In this document: positions 60,562 through 64,000 of the stretch, piece by piece
Layout: each line of letters starts with the position of its first letter
Numbering within the stretch: position 1 is the stretch's first letter
NCBI GenBank assembly: GCA_024663395.1
Contig: JANFAH010000054.1
Location: 124,001 to 188,000 of the forward strand
Reading direction: 5' to 3'
DNA: 64,000 bases
Origin: Pisolithus tinctorius
Lineage: Eukaryota > Basidiomycota > Agaricomycetes > Boletales > Pisolithaceae
Made by a program: the position numbers and the translations under genes
Notes under the pieces: generated by a model
What the model saw: the letters and a program-made list of their open reading frames with translations, nothing else
The model's database searches: none
Told to the model about the DNA's origin: nothing

Positions 60562-61156
60562 GGTATCTTTTTCCCCTTTTGTTGTACAGCTTGTACATGT
60601 GGTCCCATATTCGCACATAATCGACACACCAGTGCGGTCTTTGTGTGTAGGAGGTTTGATCGGTTTTCTCTGTCACGAACTGGTTTGCGTCGGCCAGGTA
60701 CGGTTAAGTTCGTCCTGGGCTTCTAGACAACCGCCCACTTCCCAGACACCAGTAGCCACAGGAACGCAAATTGGAGCAGACAGGACGCCTGGACTTGACA
60801 GCGCACACAATTAGCCGCTTTTGTCCCCCCCCCTCTGTCATCAAGGAACAAGCTTCTTTCCATACGGACTTGATATTGTGGCGTTGAGATGGGTCCGCTC
60901 AACAGGCCCACTTTGGACACCTCTCTCGTCGTTCATACATCCCCAGAATAAGTGAGTGCAAGGTGTCATGAAAACATGGGTTCGGTGGCATTGACAAGTT
61001 GTAAACTTGCGCCGCAATGGTGGGTTTACCATGTCGGATTGACACTTGTAACCTGCAGAAACAGAGGAACAGTTCCGAGCTTTGATCCCCCTGAAATGTT
61101 CCGTAAAGGAAACGATGTGCCAAACTAACTGAAAATGTCAATTTCCCTCGCTGTGC
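60562..61156. other. Convergent 3' spacer, nothing recognised
   Basis: This lies between the ends of HTD2 (+) and TAE1 (-). Small frames are present without homology or splice support. Confidence 0.45.
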
Positions 61157-62258
61157 TTAGTAGGTACTTGTAAGCAAGGTCTCACGAAGCCCGCAAGGCA
61201 TATCTGTCAGAACAATTCCTACAACGTGAACGCAGGAAAAAGGAAGGAGCTTCTGGACGCACGTCTTTACGGTGTATAACCCTTGCGGGAAGCCCCGTTG
61301 GATTTTCTCTCGGAACAACTTTAATCCCGCCTCCTTGAATATTCTCTTGAATACCAAGTCTGATCTACTGGTCCATCAGCATCTAGATCGCAGCTCTCAC
61401 AGATGCACGCATACCTAGTCAAACTGGAGTCCTCTTCGTCGAACACGGCTCTCGGACCACCCCCCCGCTCTGCACACAAATTTTCCTTGATGACAATCAG
61501 ACTCCGCGAGTCTCTCAACGCGTTTTTGCTCATCCGCAGAAAATTGACGAGGTCTGAGTCGTTTAAATGCCCGAGGCACCATTGACACCATATGATGTCA
61601 AATCCTGAGTCTGTGTCGTCCTCTATCGGAGTGAATCCAACGCGTCCCAGTATCTCGGTGTTATTCCTCGGTCGTGCTGGGTCGAAGTTCTGGAGCGGAG
61701 CCTTGACAAACGTCACACTTTTGCTTTCCTCGGCAATGCCTGGCCACCCAACTGCGTATCCGCTATCGTTGTGCGACGTTCCGAGCAACTTGCTATTCTT
61801 ACACTGTTCCAGAGCCTCCTTTATAAACGATTCGACTGGTTCGAGAAGCACAACGTCCGAAACAAGACGGAGTAGGACGTCGACGGTCACTCGGCCTATT
61901 CCAGCCCCGACGTCAAGGGCGCGGTACCGTCGTTTGGGCTCTGGTTCCACGCGGGGAGGACGCAAAGTGGAGGGGACTGTACATAACTCTGGAAGAATCC
62001 CGAGCATGAACTGTCGCGATCCCAGTGCATCTATCCTCGGGAGTGGCTATAACATTGCGTCAGAGAAGGCCGACATAGTGGAATACAGTTCGTCTTATAC
62101 CCCAGAGCCAAATCCCCCTGTATTATCAGTTAAAGATCGGCAATGGTTGATGATCGCTTGTGAAAGAACACACCTAACACGCCATCCAGACTTGCTGGTT
62201 GTTTTGCCCAGTAATCTATCCCAGCCTGAAGATCTGGCTGGGTATCTAATACTGTCAT
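61157..62258 (-). CDS. TAE1: Protein N-terminal alpha-N-methyltransferase TAE1/NTM1
   Basis: Exons in gene order: 62258-62174, 62117-62101, 62046-61415, 61367-61157 (314 residues). The N-terminus has GIDYWAKQPASLDGVLGGFG and PRIDALGSRQFML, then the SAM motif ALDVGAGIGRVTVDVLL, LLEPVESFI, FDIIWCQWCLGHL and IVIKENLC, the full NTM1 signature. The enzyme methylates the alpha-amino group of proteins starting (M)X-P-K, including ribosomal proteins. Exon 2 is only 17 bases. After GLYTVKT, where most family members end, the frame runs about 35 residues further to a stop at 61157. This may be a real tail or a missed intron. Confidence 0.92.
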
Positions 62259-62607
62259 TTTTGTTGCTGTGGCGTTAATGATATGAGATCGCGTTGTACG
62301 TGAGTTTGAGGGTTGTCACGTGACCGAGAGCAAATATAAAAAAATTCCGTCGCCGAGCTGATCCTTTGAATTCGAACGACAACCCACTGGCCCATGTAAG
62401 TTTTCGATTCTTGTTATCTTTGTAGGATGAATCCTTTCAGACCTGTTCTGCACCTTTGTGGAGACAACATTATATTGCCAAATCTCTGTCTGATTTTCTT
62501 TTTTTGCTTCCTCACTGCAAGTGGATTTTATGGCTGACTCGTCGCTACAGCCTGACCTTATGCTGAAAGATGTTCCACGGCGTTGTAATGTATTAGATGC
62601 ACATGTA
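62259..62607. other. Intergenic spacer, nothing recognised
   Basis: This holds the TAE1 promoter and the end of the CSM3 gene. A box-B-like GTTCGAATTC on the minus strand near 62370 lacks any cloverleaf around it. Confidence 0.4.
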
Positions 62608-64000
62608 TCAGACGACGTCATAATACATTTCCTCCCAACCCTCATCGTTCGTGGGTCGTGATGCATTTCCACTATTGCTTTCTTTCGTCGGGGAAGCAGA
62701 AACGACAGAAGATATGGGCATTTCCATGCACATAGAGCTCGATCCACTCTTCGCCTGCTGTACTTGTTCCCCCTGGTCCAGTTCATTGACGATGTCCCAC
62801 ATATCCTCGTCTTCATCATGAGTAAGATTAATCATGGGAGCTTTAGCTGCGTTGTCTGGCGGACGATCGACGACCGGTTGGTTGCCAAACTCGGCCCACA
62901 TTGCCTCTTCGTCCATGTTGTCCGTGTGGTCTCGTTCTTTGTGTTTACTGGGCGAGGGCTTGGGTGACGCGGGTGTGGAGATTGATGTGGCGTCGTTGGC
63001 CACGCGTAAAGCAGCAAGCCGTTCCTCCTCTGCCTTGATCACAGCATCCATGTCAAAGTCATCATCGTCCGGCTCAGAAGATGTCGGGGGCAAAGAAAGC
63101 GCCCGTGAGGGCAACAATTCGTCGTTCCCCTCTTCTTGTATATCGTGCTTGGCCGCCTTCGAATCGCCCTCGGTAAGGTCGATCAGCTCTTGATCTTCGG
63201 GCTCCAGCTTTCTGCCATTGACTAAGCCTTTACTCTCGTCGCGCCATACGCTAAGGCGGACCTGTGAAAAGTTGAGCATAGCATATGGAAACGCTGGAAA
63301 TGGATCACTGCGAACCTGCATACGCTTGGAGTGACACAGTTTCTCGACTCGGTTGATTGTGTCTCTGAACGGAGTCTTTGGGTACATTCTGTGCGCCCAG
63401 AACTGGTAGACTTGTAGCAGGCGATTGAGATCCGAGTGCTGCAGAATCATATCAGTTTCACTACCGCCGCGAACAGGATATGATATTCACGAACCACATA
63501 CCTCATGAGTCTTTCCCTTAGGCTTGAATCCCTTCAAGTCTTTGATAAGCTGAGGAAGTCCACTTGGTCCAATCAATCTCTCCTCATCTAGATATAATGG
63601 TCGCCTTCGCTCCTTCTTATCCTCATCTTCCCCGCCCTTTCCTTTCCCATTACCCCCTTTAGTCTTGGCGCCTTTGTCAGCAGGAAGGTCTGGTGGAGGT
63701 GGACTGCTCGCGGGTATTTTCGTCCGCCTCTCGCGTGCATGTCTTGCTTCAGCTTCGCGAGACAGCTTTGCAATGTCCAACGCAGGAGCCAGCGGCTTAT
63801 ATGTCAGATCCTCCTCCTCGTCATTATTAGCCTTGTCCGCTGCATTCTCGTCGATATCGGCGAACAACGCTTCGATGTCGGGGTCTGGGGCTGATGCTTG
63901 CGTGGCGCGTTTCGGTGGTCGTTCGTAGTCACTCTCCGAGTCAGAGATAAAAAGAGACTGGCGCGGTCTCTTTACCGGGCTTGATGCATCCTTGATTGAT
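62608..64000 (-). CDS. CSM3: Replication fork protection protein CSM3/TIPIN (5' end outside window)
   Basis: At least three exons are present; the start lies beyond position 64000. The visible N-terminal part is acidic and Ser-rich, then Lys-rich. The Swi3/TIPIN domain runs GPSGLPQLIKDLKGFKPKGK, then after an intron HSDLNRLLQVYQFWAHRMYP and INRVEKLCHSKRMQ, then after a second intron VRLSVWRDE. The C-terminal 250 residues are acidic with scattered Asp-Glu runs and end in EEMYYDVV. With Tof1/Timeless it forms the fork protection complex that couples helicase and polymerase and supports the S-phase checkpoint in the nucleus. The stop is TAA or TAG-class at 62608-62610. Confidence 0.93.

Noticed and set aside
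62360..62385. Possible tRNA box B (GTTCGAATTC, minus strand)
   Set aside because: No A box at the right distance and no cloverleaf stems could be formed around it.

Overview
This window is nuclear DNA of a filamentous basidiomycete, most likely an Agaricomycete. The host genes carry many introns of about 45-65 bp with GTRNGY donors, and the gene set fits a basidiomycete (cell-wall alpha-glucan synthase, SAM-RA-kinase STE11, chromovirus and PIF/Harbinger transposons, a NACHT-type WD40 fragment). I infer the class from gene architecture; the sequence does not name a species. I recognised no tRNA or rRNA gene and no CRISPR array.

Layout. 1-13.5 kb is a nested block of transposons that is visibly poor in CG dinucleotides. 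A pair of near-identical inverted arms (1-177 and a broken right copy ending at 9230) encloses low-information DNA. The right arm was hit twice: by a 501-bp TA-target MITE (2751-3251) and by a complete Ty3/gypsy chromovirus (3405-9205, target duplication GATGG). A Tc1-like MITE (about 9384-9595) and a 3.9-kb PIF/Harbinger element (9642-13544) follow. The chromovirus keeps a textbook -1 frameshift signal between gag and pol, but its enzymes are dead. Almost all of its damage is CG to TG or CA.

14-64 kb is a dense, CG-rich gene region. In order: a DUF4419 protein (+); a membrane-anchored amidohydrolase (-); COX16 (-) and adenylosuccinate synthase (+) sharing a 171-bp divergent promoter; a basic-region protein (+); an LSM14/Scd6 RNA-granule protein (+) whose two long introns each carry a box C/D snoRNA-like sequence; a histidine acid phosphatase (+); COA1 (+); an SDR-like oxidoreductase (+); an amino-acid permease (+); the copper chaperone ATX1 (+) directly before a ferric reductase (+); a duplicated junction with a WD40 gene fragment; TRM1 (+); the MAPKKK STE11 (-) divergent from alpha-1,3-glucan synthase (+); histone H2B (-); a sphingoid-base kinase (-); a class I methyltransferase (+); the mitochondrial dehydratase HTD2 (+); the N-terminal methyltransferase TAE1 (-); and CSM3/TIPIN (-), cut by the window edge.

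These are mostly unrelated housekeeping genes. The clearest functional groupings are ATX1 with the ferric reductase (metal uptake), COX16 and COA1 (cytochrome c oxidase assembly, not adjacent), and STE11 facing the glucan synthase. The most interesting signal is the duplicated intronic snoRNA pair. Its guide, next to box D, matches the conserved 18S segment holding the snR52/U83 methylation site. Exon models were built by hand from splice sites, reading frames and family motifs; where the exon lengths were summed to a whole number of codons I give a protein length.
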